Origin: Candidatus Rifleibacteriota bacterium
Lineage (GTDB): Bacteria; Riflebacteria; Ozemobacteria; Ozemobacterales; Ozemobacteraceae
Direction of reading: 5' to 3'
Assembly (NCBI GenBank): GCA_029560455.1
Contig: JAKQKW010000361.1
Location: forward strand, 1 to 27,400
DNA: 27,400 nt
The notes beneath the pieces are model-generated. The model was given only the letters and a program-made list of their open reading frames with translations. It ran no database searches and was not told where the DNA came from. Shown one piece after another: positions 14,747 to 22,960 of the stretch. The translations under genes were made by a program, and so were the position numbers. Within the stretch, counting starts at the first letter, position 1, and each line of letters starts with the position of its first letter.

Positions 14747-16744
14747 TCACTCAGGCTCGGAAAAATCGAGTTCTACGATAACCGGTTCGGTTCTTGTATT
14801 GATAAGTTTATCGGGGCGATTGTTAAGGCCAGGCAGTGAACGGCTGCGAAAAGTCACAGAATCACCACTGAGGGTGAGCGGAATTCCGCGTTCGCCAGTT
14901 TTCAGAGTCACTTTGCCTCCTGGTTTCAATGCCTGATAAAGCTTGTCGAGTGTTATATCAAAAGTCTGTACCGGAGAGAAAGGGCCAAATATGCCGTCTT
15001 CAGGGTTAAGAGCTCCGGGAGCCGGGCTTATTGATGCGGGGGTGTGGATAAGCTTGTCCAGTCTGCCGATTGCCCGTTTGAGGCTCGATCGCCAGTTGGT
15101 GGCCCTTTCCGGGTGAGCTTCGGCATAATCATTCAGCTCGGCGAGGACTGCCAGAATCCCTTCCATTTTTTCAAGCTCGGCCGGCTGATCGGCGATGCTG
15201 AGAAAGACAAAGCGCAGAGCCCGGCATTCGGCTTCGCCGATCAGAAAATCGACATTTGCCGGCTGATTGCGAAATGATGCAATCAGGCTGGTAAAGAAAC
15301 GTGGCGGGTAAAGCCAGATTTTGAGGCTTGAAAAGCGGTAACGCCCGAGGGCGAGTTCATCGCCGACGAGAAAAAACCTTTTAAATGATCGGCCAGATAT
15401 TTCTGATTCCGTGAAGAAACGCCCCGGATCAGCCGGTTGTGCTGGAAGACATTCGGCAGTGGGAATCAGTTGCACCATGCCATCTTCTGTAAGTGATAAA
15501 ACATTGTTTGATTGATTTGTCGCCATAAAACCCGGGCTGGTAAAAAACATCGAGGCAAGCTCGAAAGGTTCGGTATTTTGTAGATAAGCTGCCGCGTCTT
15601 TCATAAATGAAAGCACCGGTGATGGGGTGCGGCCGTGCAGTAACGCCGATTTTTCCTGAACTTTAAGGGTGTTGCCTTTCATTTCCCATATTTTGGCAAA
15701 AATGGGCTGCGACTGTTCAGGTGGATGTGGGAATGGCACAGATATTCTGCCGGATTCAAGCTGCAGATCGCTGCTGTATATAAGGTGCCCGTTCTGCCAG
15801 ATTTCTACATGTCGATAATCTGAACCGGTGCAGTCATAGGTGATAAAAGCCTGATCGATTTCGACTTTGAATTCTTCGAGAAGCCTGCTGGAAGTTTCTG
15901 AGCTGGTATTCCCGTATTTAAGAATATGAACCGGCGGGCTTGCAATGGTCAGGCTGTTGAGAAATGCCGAGGAGATGGAAGATAACAGGTCAGGCTCATT
16001 TCTGATAAGTTTTTGCGCTAAGACAGCTTTGTCTGGTTGTGGCAAAACCGGCATCGGCAAGGATTGGACTGAATTGCCAGATGAGAAATCGAAGTGGTGC
16101 AGCCCGTAAGCGCTGCTGCTGTGAAGATGGGTTGTGAAAAATGCAGTTCCGTAAAGATCGGTAAGCACAACACGGTTAATAGTGTCGTGCCCGGCGGGCG
16201 TTTTCATTTTGACTCTGACCGGGGCCTTGAAAATCCCTTTTCCGGACTTGCGGTTGAGCAGCGCAATTCTAAAGCTGACCCAGTTTCCGGGGTGAACAGG
16301 TGCCGCCGGTGGCAGAATAATAAGTCCTGGACTGTTTCCGCAGACAATGCTGCTTTTTAGAAGTTCCTTATCCGGGTAGCCGCTTGGAAAAACCGAAATT
16401 GTCGCAGTTCCATACATGTCTTCAGGAACCTTTATCAAACTTCGGTATGAGCCATCTCTGTGCTGCGCGAACGTTATAATTTCAGGCGACAGCATTGCAG
16501 TGCCGGAGGCGCTCCGGCTGACCGAAGCAGAAAGCCTGAGGGCCGTTTCCCTTGTCAGACGCCCTTGTTGGCTGCTGAAGGCATGCAGAAGCATTTCCTG
16601 GGTGTGTCCAGGTTGCAGCGGACCGTCTGTCGAAAGGGCTAGAAGCAGATTGTCAGGCAATACTGGCGGGGCCGGGCGTTGCAGAAAAACAGCCACTCCA
16701 GAAATTATTGCTGCCAGCAGAATCAAAGGTAAAAATTTGCGCAT
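14747..16744 (-). CDS. Membrane-anchored protein with a macroglobulin (MG2)-like domain
   Basis: The ATG at 16744 is preferred because it opens a basic-then-hydrophobic signal anchor (MRKFLPLILLAAIISGVAVFL); an in-frame TTG ten codons upstream has no support. The 665-residue product is extracytoplasmic. A segment at roughly residues 155-235 (PGNWVSFRIALLNRKSGKG, then LTDLYGTAFFTTHLHSSSAYG) follows the MG2 pattern of alpha-2-macroglobulin-like proteins: PGexvxfrx, a variable strand, then a 'tdxxGxaxfxxxl...G' strand. The thioester motif (CxEQ) of full-length macroglobulins is absent and the protein is less than half their length. The remaining regions contain beta-rich and, near the C-terminus, helical sequence of no known family. 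It could be a cell-surface adhesin or scaffold. It is transcribed divergently from recD2. Confidence 0.75.
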   Translation of the reverse strand: MRKFLPLILLAAIISGVAVFLQRPAPPVLPDNLLLALSTDGPLQPGHTQEMLLHAFSSQQGRLTRETALRLSASVSRSASGTAMLSPEIITFAQHRDGSYRSLIKVPEDMYGTATISVFPSGYPDKELLKSSIVCGNSPGLIILPPAAPVHPGNWVSFRIALLNRKSGKGIFKAPVRVKMKTPAGHDTINRVVLTDLYGTAFFTTHLHSSSAYGLHHFDFSSGNSVQSLPMPVLPQPDKAVLAQKLIRNEPDLLSSISSAFLNSLTIASPPVHILKYGNTSSETSSRLLEEFKVEIDQAFITYDCTGSDYRHVEIWQNGHLIYSSDLQLESGRISVPFPHPPEQSQPIFAKIWEMKGNTLKVQEKSALLHGRTPSPVLSFMKDAAAYLQNTEPFELASMFFTSPGFMATNQSNNVLSLTEDGMVQLIPTAECLPAQPADPGRFFTESEISGRSFKRFFLVGDELALGRYRFSSLKIWLYPPRFFTSLIASFRNQPANVDFLIGEAECRALRFVFLSIADQPAELEKMEGILAVLAELNDYAEAHPERATNWRSSLKRAIGRLDKLIHTPASISPAPGALNPEDGIFGPFSPVQTFDITLDKLYQALKPGGKVTLKTGERGIPLTLSGDSVTFRSRSLPGLNNRPDKLINTRTEPVIVELDFSEPE

Positions 16745-16753
16745 GGCCGGCAA

Positions 16754-16781
16754 ATTAGCATTATAAGCCAGCAATTGTCAA
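16754..16781 (-). promoter_or_regulatory. Possible promoter of the MG2-like gene
   Basis: A perfect TTGACA (16781-16776) is followed after 16 bases by GCTAAT (16759-16754), a four-of-six match to the -10 consensus. The box ends nine bases before the ATG at 16744, so this too would give a very short or absent leader. A perfect TATAAT at 16765-16760 has wrong spacing to this -35 box. Confidence 0.35.
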
Positions 16782-16844
16782 ACACAGACACAAGGTTTGA
16801 CGTGAAGGAGTTTGCCTGAATGCCTTCAATATCAGGGCAAATAA

Positions 16845-16853
16845 TGTTATAAC
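16845..16853 (+). promoter_or_regulatory. Extended -10 promoter of recD2, leaderless-type
   Basis: TGTTATAAC is a TGn extended -10 with TATAAC at 16848-16853. A weak -35 (TTCAAT, 16825-16830) is 17 bases upstream. Seven bases separate the box from the GTG start of recD2, and no Shine-Dalgarno is present, so the transcript would begin at or next to the start codon. Confidence 0.5.
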
Positions 16854-16860
16854 TTACGGC

Positions 16861-19047
16861 GTGGAAAACGAATGTATTACGGTAACAATTGATCGAATAA
16901 CCTTCTGCAACGAGCAGACCGGCTATTACGTTCTCAAGGCCTCGGGGCGGCAATACCCGCACGGGGTTACCGTGGTCGGCAATTTTGGCATCATTCAGCC
17001 TGGCGAAGAGGTCAGGGTGTACGGAACCTGGGCCTGTCACCCGAATTTTGGCATGCAGTTTCAGGCGATGAAATTCACGGTGCTGAAGCCCGCAACTCTC
17101 AAAGGTATTGAAAAATATCTTGGATCAGGCATGATAAAGGGGATCGGCCCCGTTACCGCGCGGCGCCTTGTCGAAACCTTCGGCCTCGATACTCTTGAGG
17201 TGATCGAAAATAACCCTGAAAAGCTTGCTGAATGCCCCGGTATCGGGCCCGGAAAAGCCGAAAAGATTGCCAGTGGCTGGTTTTTGCAGCGCTCGATTCA
17301 GGATATAATGATTTTTCTTCAGGGGCATGGCATTTCGCCGGCCTATGCCACGCGAATTTACCGCAAATACGACCGTGAGGCGGTGCGCCGTGTCTCTGAA
17401 AATCCTTATATTCTGGCTCATGAAGTGCCTGGTATGGGATTTAAAAAAGCTGACAGCATCGCGGCAGAGTTTGGTATCACCGGCAATGACCCGCGTCGTG
17501 TCAAAGCGGCAATTCTCTACCTGATGAGCACGATAACCAAAGATGGCCATCTTTTTCTTAAAGAAGAAGAGCTGCACAAAATGGCCGAGGAAATGCTCGG
17601 GCCTGGGCAAAAAGATGATCTTGATGCTGCAGTGAGGGCTCTTGTGTCTGAAAAGAAACTGATAATGCGGGAATTCAGAATGCAGCCGCTTTTTTATCTG
17701 CCTGCAAGTTACCGGGCCGAAGAAGGCAGCGCCCGCATCGTAAAAAAGCTGGTTGAGCGGCAGCGTGAGCTTCCGAGAGAAAAGCTTATGGCGGCCCTCG
17801 ATCGGGCGGTAGCCACACATGGGCTTAAACTCAGCGATATTCAGCAGCTTGCGGTCGAAACTTCGCTTAAAAAAGGTTTTGTTATCATAACCGGCGGCCC
17901 GGGCACCGGCAAAACCACTACTCTCAAAGCCGTAGTCAGCGCCCATCGCGCCCTCGGCAATCGCGTTCTGCTCGCCAGCCCGACCGGGCGGGCTGCCAAA
18001 CGCCTGGCCGAAGTGTCTGGGTTTGCCGCTCTGACCATACATCGTCTGCTTGAATATTCACCCCAGGAAAAGGGCTTCAGGCGAAACCGGCAGCTGCCGC
18101 TCGACTGCGACACTCTTGTTGTCGATGAGGCTTCGATGATCGATATGAACCTGTTTTTCAGCCTGGTGCAGGCAGTTCCCGATCATGCCACTCTCGTTCT
18201 CGTTGGAGACGCTGATCAGCTGCCATCGGTTGGCCCTGGTCTTGTTTTGAACGAGCTCATCAGCTCTGGCATGGTGCCGGTTGTTATTCTCAATGCCATT
18301 TTCAGGCAGGCTGAAACTTCTCAGATTGTCAAAAACGCCCATCTGATAAATAACGGGCAGATGCCACAGCTGCTTGTCCCCGACGGGCAGAGCCAGTCTG
18401 ACTGTTATTTCGTGGCGGCTGAAGACCCTGACAAGGTTATCGCCATGCTGAAAAATGTCGTGCAGAAAAGTCTGCCGGCGAAGTTCAATTATGACCCGGT
18501 GAATGATATTCAGGTTCTGACACCGATGAATCGCGGCAAACTTGGGGCTACCAGCCTTAACGCCATTCTGCAGGAAGTCCTCAACCCGCCGGCACCTGAG
18601 CGCAGTGAAATTGAACATCTCAACCGGCTGTTCAGAGTCGGTGACAAGGTTATTCAGCTGCGCAACAACTATGATCTTGAGGTTTTCAACGGCGATATCG
18701 GCACGATTACAGATATCAGTTCCGAAGATCAGGAAGCGATCATCGATTTTCCTCAGGGAAAAATCACGTTTCAGTCGGCGGATTTTATCGATCTGGCGCA
18801 TGCCTATGCTGTAACTGTTCATAAATCTCAGGGCAGTGAATACCAGGCAGTGGTTCTCGTGGCTTCAACACAGCATTATATGATGCTGCAGCGCAACCTT
18901 CTCTATACAGGTCTGACGAGAGCGAGAAAGACCATGGTTTTTCTCGGCAGTCGCAAAGCCATTGCTATGGCTGTTAACAACAACCGCATCAAGATGCGCA
19001 ACACCATTTTTTCAAGCCTGCTGCAAAACACTGGCAAACAGGAATAA
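16861..19047 (+). CDS. recD2: RecD2-type ATP-dependent DNA helicase (RecD/TraA family)
   Basis: RecD2 is a 5'-3' superfamily 1B helicase acting in DNA repair in bacteria, often without RecBC. The 728-residue protein starts at GTG 16861; its N-terminus (VTIDRITFCNEQTGYYVLK) aligns with the usual RecD2 start. Order: an OB-like N-terminal domain, tandem helix-hairpin-helix motifs (MIKGIGPVTARRLV at 91-104, CPGIGPGKAEKIA at 125-137), then motor motifs: Walker A GGPGTGKT (345-352), DEAS (422-425), GDADQLPSVGPG (449-460), FRQ (481-483), VHKSQGSEY (653-661) and GLTRAR (684-689). All catalytic residues are in place. It has no adjacent recB or recC. It appears to be a monocistronic gene, with its own leaderless-type promoter and, 18 bases after the stop, the promoter of the next gene. 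Confidence 0.95.
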   Translation: MENECITVTIDRITFCNEQTGYYVLKASGRQYPHGVTVVGNFGIIQPGEEVRVYGTWACHPNFGMQFQAMKFTVLKPATLKGIEKYLGSGMIKGIGPVTARRLVETFGLDTLEVIENNPEKLAECPGIGPGKAEKIASGWFLQRSIQDIMIFLQGHGISPAYATRIYRKYDREAVRRVSENPYILAHEVPGMGFKKADSIAAEFGITGNDPRRVKAAILYLMSTITKDGHLFLKEEELHKMAEEMLGPGQKDDLDAAVRALVSEKKLIMREFRMQPLFYLPASYRAEEGSARIVKKLVERQRELPREKLMAALDRAVATHGLKLSDIQQLAVETSLKKGFVIITGGPGTGKTTTLKAVVSAHRALGNRVLLASPTGRAAKRLAEVSGFAALTIHRLLEYSPQEKGFRRNRQLPLDCDTLVVDEASMIDMNLFFSLVQAVPDHATLVLVGDADQLPSVGPGLVLNELISSGMVPVVILNAIFRQAETSQIVKNAHLINNGQMPQLLVPDGQSQSDCYFVAAEDPDKVIAMLKNVVQKSLPAKFNYDPVNDIQVLTPMNRGKLGATSLNAILQEVLNPPAPERSEIEHLNRLFRVGDKVIQLRNNYDLEVFNGDIGTITDISSEDQEAIIDFPQGKITFQSADFIDLAHAYAVTVHKSQGSEYQAVVLVASTQHYMMLQRNLLYTGLTRARKTMVFLGSRKAIAMAVNNNRIKMRNTIFSSLLQNTGKQE

Positions 19048-19065
19048 TTTTTTTTTACGGGTGCC

Positions 19066-19094
19066 TTGACGCTTTGGCAACCCATCAGTAAACT
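19066..19094 (+). promoter_or_regulatory. Promoter of the glycine-zipper protein gene
   Basis: TTGACG (19066-19071) and TAAACT (19089-19094) are exactly 17 bases apart. Transcription near 19101 gives a leader of roughly 47 bases ending in a strong CAGGGGG ribosome-binding site before the ATG at 19148. A T9 run (19048-19056) follows the recD2 stop upstream; GGGTGCC (19059-19065) and GGCAACCC (19076-19083) could pair with a bulge around the -35 box. Confidence 0.55.
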
Positions 19095-19147
19095 TGAAAG
19101 TAATTCTGAAGGTACACAACTTTCCGTTAATTACAGGGGGTTCGATT

Positions 19148-20011
19148 ATGATAAGGCGCTATGAATTAAGAGTAACACTCTGCATTGTTCTCTCACTTCT
19201 CATGCTGGTTGACTTCACCGTGTTCAATCCGGCTCCTGCCTTTGGCGCACTTGACAAGAAAAGCGTTCTGATTGGTGCTGGTGTCGGCGCTGTAGCCGGT
19301 GCTGGTATCGCTCTTGCCGCTCCTGCTATTGGTGGCGCTATCGGTGCTGCCGGTGGTATCGCCGGTGTTGGTACTGCCGTGGTCGGTGGTGTCGCAGCTG
19401 TCGGTGGTGGCGTTGTTGGTGCTCTGGCAGCCTTCGGTGGCGCAATTGCTTCGGCTCTTGGCGCTGTCGGTGGTTTTATCGCCGGCATCTTCGCCAGCCC
19501 CCTGTTTATTCCGGCACTGGTAATCATCGGCGCAGCCGTAGCCGGTTATTTCCTCTACAAGAAATTTAAAGCCAAAAAAGGTGCTTCTGGCCCCGCAAGC
19601 GAAGTGCTTCCTGGCTCTGACGAGATCTATGTAACTCCTGGTGACTATGAAATGAGCGGCGGCATTGTTCCGGCCGGCGACCAGGATGCTCCGATCAGCG
19701 TTGGTGATGCAGCAGTAATCACGATTGGCTCTGGTGACGCAGTAACCGTATCTGATACGGCTCCGGTCACTGTTGCTCCCGATACAACTGCTCAGGCACC
19801 GGTTGCCACTACCGAAACCGTCACAGGTGTTCCGACTGGCAGCGATTCGCTCAAGGCCGCCCATGACCGCTATATCGCCGCTTACCAGAAGTATACAACT
19901 CTGGTTACCAACAGCGGTGGTGCAGATCCTGAAGAAGTTAAGCGCGCCCTCTCTGATTACCGCACCGCTTACAACGAATATCAGAACCTGCGCATGTCTG
20001 GCAGCAAATAA
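19148..20011 (+). CDS. Secreted glycine-zipper membrane protein of unknown function
   Basis: The ATG at 19148 follows CAGGGGG by seven bases. The 287-residue product has a signal peptide ending near APAFGA (residue 34). A Gly/Ala-rich hydrophobic tract with repeated GxxxG spacing runs over residues 42-113 (GAGVGAVAGAGIALAAPAIGG onward). A conventional membrane helix follows (PLFIPALVIIGAAVAGYFLY, about 118-137) with a basic stop (KKFKAKK). Residues 150-235 are Ser/Thr/Val/Asp-rich, probably an extended linker. The last 45 residues form amphipathic helices (AAHDRYIAAYQKYTTLV, VKRALSDYRTAYNEYQNL). Glycine-zipper tracts promote tight helix packing and oligomer or pore formation, which is inference here. 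It resembles no family I can name. It has its own promoter and a strong terminator. Confidence 0.8.
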   Translation: MIRRYELRVTLCIVLSLLMLVDFTVFNPAPAFGALDKKSVLIGAGVGAVAGAGIALAAPAIGGAIGAAGGIAGVGTAVVGGVAAVGGGVVGALAAFGGAIASALGAVGGFIAGIFASPLFIPALVIIGAAVAGYFLYKKFKAKKGASGPASEVLPGSDEIYVTPGDYEMSGGIVPAGDQDAPISVGDAAVITIGSGDAVTVSDTAPVTVAPDTTAQAPVATTETVTGVPTGSDSLKAAHDRYIAAYQKYTTLVTNSGGADPEEVKRALSDYRTAYNEYQNLRMSGSK

Positions 20012-20024
20012 CCCCCTGCTGAAA

Positions 20025-20068
20025 GCATAAAAAAACTACCGCCCGCAAGGGCGGTAGTTTTTTTATGC
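20025..20068. terminator. Strong bidirectional rho-independent terminator
   Basis: A perfect 20-bp inverted repeat with a GCAA tetraloop (20045-20048); the core is ACTACCGCCC/GGGCGGTAGT, with A7 before and T7 after on the plus strand, so each strand has a U tract. It serves the glycine-zipper gene and the convergent rsmD. Confidence 0.95.
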
Positions 20069-20132
20069 CTGAGAGTTGTTGTTCAGTGCCGCATTTGAGT
20101 CAGATGATTGACGGATTTTAATGTGACAAGGG

Positions 20133-20687
20133 CTAGGCAGCAGTCAGTCTGAAAAAGGTGATAACCGTGTCGCCAAATACCCGTTCGTCGAGCAGTCGGT
20201 AGGCCGGCATTTTTTCGAGGCCGAGCAGGTCTTTTTTCTGGCGTTCGATGATGAACAGAGTGTCGGGTGAAAACATCGGGCATTGCGGAATATACTGCAG
20301 CAGCGGGTCGAGCAATCCCTTGAGATATGGCGGGTCGATAAAGACGACGTCAAAAGGCGGGCGATCGACTGTCTGCAGAAACTTCAGGCAGTCCATCGTA
20401 AAGACTTCGCCACGGTCGGCAAGACTGGTGATCTCAAGATTTTCTCTTATCGTGCGTGTACATTCGCGGGAGGCATCGACAAAGGCGGCATAACTGCCGC
20501 CACGACTCAGGGCTTCGATGCCAAGATTGCCTGAGCCGGCAAACAGATCGAGGAACCTTGCATCGTCTACAAGATCGGCAATGATGTTGAAGGTTGAACC
20601 TTTGACTTTATCCATGGCCGGGCGGGTTTTTCCGCCACCGGGCATTTTGAGGCGTCTGCCTTTGGCAGAACCGGTGATTATTCGCAT
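20133..20687 (-). CDS. rsmD: 16S rRNA (guanine-966-N2)-methyltransferase RsmD
   Basis: RsmD methylates G966 of 16S rRNA in the assembled small subunit, using S-adenosylmethionine. The 184-residue protein shows the family N-terminus MRIITGSAKGRRLKMP, the TRPAMDKVKGSTFN helix (21-34), the SAM-binding loop DLFAGSGNLGIEAL (47-60) and the catalytic FIDPPY (116-121). The length is normal. The ATG lies one base after the recG stop, so the two are translated from one message. The recG-rsmD order is common in bacteria, often followed by coaD; here the unit ends with a terminator and coaD is absent from the window. Confidence 0.95.
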   Translation of the reverse strand: MRIITGSAKGRRLKMPGGGKTRPAMDKVKGSTFNIIADLVDDARFLDLFAGSGNLGIEALSRGGSYAAFVDASRECTRTIRENLEITSLADRGEVFTMDCLKFLQTVDRPPFDVVFIDPPYLKGLLDPLLQYIPQCPMFSPDTLFIIERQKKDLLGLEKMPAYRLLDERVFGDTVITFFRLTAA

Positions 20688-20688
20688 T

Positions 20689-22779
20689 TTATCCGCCTTC
20701 CATAAAGGTTTTGTAGCTTTCGCCGAAGGATTTTATCATCTGACCGGTAAACCAGTCGCAAATTTCGGCTGGCTCGCTGGTAAGAATCTCATAGGCTCTG
20801 GTTCTCGCATTTTCTACCAGCTTCTGCGGAATACGATGCGAAAAACACGGGTGTGACAACCCGCTCTGCCTGGTGCCAACCAGATCTCCGGGGCCACGCA
20901 TTTTGAGATCTTCGAGCGAAAGTTCGAAACCGTCATTGGTCGAAGCGAGAACCGCCAGGCGTTCTGTTTCTGCCGTCACATGAGAGATGAGAACGCAGGT
21001 CGAAGCATAAGAGCCGCGCCCAACCCGGCCGCGCAACTGATGCAGCTGAGACAGGCCAAAACAGTTGGCGTTTTCGATGATCATCAACGTGGCGTTCGGG
21101 TTATCGACGCCGACTTCGACGACGGTGGTCGCGATGATGATGTCGATGCGCCCGGCCTTGAATTCGTACATGATGTTCTCTTTTTCATCCCAGGTCTGGG
21201 CACCGGTGAGACAGGCGATTTTTGCATCAGGAAGCAGGTCGCTGATATTGTCAGCGGCGGTTTCGACCGAAACCCAGTCTTTGACATCAGAGGCTTCGAT
21301 CAGCGGGCAGACGACATAAATCTGGTTGCCGGCTGCCAGCGTGTTTTTGACGAGAGGCAGCACTTCGCGAAAGTCTGCGGCGATCTTCGTGGCAACCGGT
21401 TGCCGCCCCGGGGGCAGTTCGTTGATGACACTGGTATCCATATCGCCGAAAATTGTCAGCGACAGGGTTCTAGGAATCGGAGTCGCAGAAAGCAGTAGCT
21501 GGTGTGGGTTCTCGCCTTTTCTGAACAGCTGGCGACGGTGATTTACCCCAAAGCGCTGCTGTTCATCGATGATGCAGAAATTAAGACGGTTGAACTGTGT
21601 CTGCTCTTGAAAAAGGGCGTGGGTGCCAAAGATGAACAGTGCCTGCCCGGTTGCCACCGCTTCGTTGAGTGCCCGGCGCTCGGCATTTTTCATGCTGCCG
21701 GTAATGATTACGGCATGCCGGGCAAATTGCGGAAAAAACCTGTTAAAATTCTGCAGGTGTTGTCTGGCAAGAATTTCTGTCGGCGCCATAAAAGCGCACT
21801 GAGAACCTGGGTAAAGCTCAATGGCTGAGTCGATCATCGCCAGAAAGGCTACCAGAGTCTTGCCAGAGCCGACGTCGCCCTGAAGCAGCCGATTCATCGG
21901 CGGCCTGTCACTGCCTGGCTTCAGGTCGGCGATGATTTCACCGAGGGCCTGCTTTTGACCATTTGTAAGCTGAAAGGGCAGGGGATATGGCGAATCGGCC
22001 GGTGCGTGCCTGACCGCATCAGGCAGTGTCAGAAAGCCGGTAATATTCTCGCGTCTTTTGAGAACACCCATCTGAAAAAGTACCTGATCGAAAAAAGCCA
22101 GAGTGTGCTTTGCTTTTTTCAGCTCTTCGTCTGATTCGGGGCGGTGAATGTCGGCGAGGGCATCGGCTATGACTCTGAAAGATGATTCCTGAACAGCTGG
22201 CGGAAAAGATGCTCCCCAGTCGACCTGATCGAGCACATTGTCGATGAGTTTACGCAACGACAGAGGTGATATGCGGGCTTCAGCCAGCCGTGAGTTAGAC
22301 GGGTAAACCGGCGTAAGCTTTCTGCCGGTAGCTTCGACAGTTTCGTTTTCAGCCGGTTCAATCTCGGGGTTTGATAGGACCAGTTGATTCTTTATACTTG
22401 TGGCAGCGCCAAAGAGCCAATATTCGTTGCCCGGCTTCAGTTGTCTGGTCAGATAAACCTTATTGAACCATTTGGCTCCGATTTTTCCGGTGTGGTCGGA
22501 GAATTCGGCATTGATGACCGTGAGGCCGCGTCTGGCGTGAAAAGCCTTTATTGAACTGAGCCGCGCCTTTAAAAGTCCCTGCATCTGCGGTTGTAGAGCA
22601 CTGACCGGAATTGCCTGCCGGCGATCCTGGTAGCGCACCGGGTAGATGCGCAGCAGGTCGAAAACGCAGCCGAACCCTGCGTTCTGAAGGGTTTCTGACT
22701 TTTTCGGGCCGATGCCGCTGATGGTGCCGACGTGGTCGTCAAGAAGCAGCTTTTTTGCTTTGACCGTAGCCTTTTTAAT
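20689..22779 (-). CDS. recG: ATP-dependent DNA helicase RecG, probably with a non-canonical start codon
   Basis: RecG remodels stalled replication forks and branched DNA. From its first ordinary start (GTG at 22638) the frame gives 649 residues with OB wedge-domain sequence, Walker A GDVGSGKT, DEQQRFGV and the C-terminal HQLRGRVGRG helicase motif. The same frame stays open 47 codons further upstream, to a TAA at 22788-22786. That upstream part reads SGIGPKKSETLQNAGFGCV then FDLLRIYPVRYQDRR, which is exactly the conserved N-terminus of RecG (G-x-G-x-x-K-x-x-x-L ... DLLxxxPxRYxDR). It has no ATG, GTG or TTG. A GAGGT ribosome-binding site (22792-22788) precedes ATT at 22779, the start I give; GTT (22782), ATA (22785) and CTG (22749) are alternatives. 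With ATT the protein has 696 residues, the usual RecG length. rsmD follows in the same operon. Confidence 0.85.
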   Translation of the reverse strand: MKKATVKAKKLLLDDHVGTISGIGPKKSETLQNAGFGCVFDLLRIYPVRYQDRRQAIPVSALQPQMQGLLKARLSSIKAFHARRGLTVINAEFSDHTGKIGAKWFNKVYLTRQLKPGNEYWLFGAATSIKNQLVLSNPEIEPAENETVEATGRKLTPVYPSNSRLAEARISPLSLRKLIDNVLDQVDWGASFPPAVQESSFRVIADALADIHRPESDEELKKAKHTLAFFDQVLFQMGVLKRRENITGFLTLPDAVRHAPADSPYPLPFQLTNGQKQALGEIIADLKPGSDRPPMNRLLQGDVGSGKTLVAFLAMIDSAIELYPGSQCAFMAPTEILARQHLQNFNRFFPQFARHAVIITGSMKNAERRALNEAVATGQALFIFGTHALFQEQTQFNRLNFCIIDEQQRFGVNHRRQLFRKGENPHQLLLSATPIPRTLSLTIFGDMDTSVINELPPGRQPVATKIAADFREVLPLVKNTLAAGNQIYVVCPLIEASDVKDWVSVETAADNISDLLPDAKIACLTGAQTWDEKENIMYEFKAGRIDIIIATTVVEVGVDNPNATLMIIENANCFGLSQLHQLRGRVGRGSYASTCVLISHVTAETERLAVLASTNDGFELSLEDLKMRGPGDLVGTRQSGLSHPCFSHRIPQKLVENARTRAYEILTSEPAEICDWFTGQMIKSFGESYKTFMEGG

Positions 22780-22843
22780 AACTATTTACCTCGATAAAAA
22801 ACTAGCTCTTATTGCACATTAATACAAGAACAGGCAACTTGTG

Positions 22844-22927
22844 CGTCATCCCTGCGAAGGCAGGGATCTCAGACGTTACATGCAAAGTTTCCACCTTTCC
22901 GCTCTGGGCATAAACGCGGTAATGACG
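22844..22927. repeat. Dispersed-repeat-like element (CGTCATCCC type)
   Basis: The element begins CGTCATCCCTGCGAAGGCAGG, reduced here to its key parts: an 8-bp hairpin ATCCCTGC/GCAGGGAT with a GAAG loop (22848-22867). It ends in ATGACG (22922-22927), the complement of the initial CGTCAT (22844-22849). This layout matches the common bacterial intergenic repeats with CGTCATTCCCGC...GGAATGACG ends. It lies between recG and the DUF4177-like gene. Only one copy is in the window, so its repetitive nature is inferred. Confidence 0.5.
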
Positions 22928-22960
22928 GAAAAATTACAGATTCGGGTTTAGTAAACAGCG

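Noticed and set aside
17125..18042. 305-codon open frame on the minus strand
   Set aside because: It runs antisense through recD2, whose motifs are all intact; the antisense frame looks like a compositional shadow.
19193..19864. 223-codon antisense open frame rich in Ser, Thr, Asn and Asp
   Set aside because: It is the complement of the glycine-zipper gene, whose GGT/GCT-type codons create long antisense frames; no start signal or family.
22380..22638. Truncated recG beginning at GTG 22638 as a deletion or pseudogene
   Set aside because: The missing N-terminal codons are present in frame upstream with a ribosome-binding site, so the gene looks complete with an unusual start rather than damaged.
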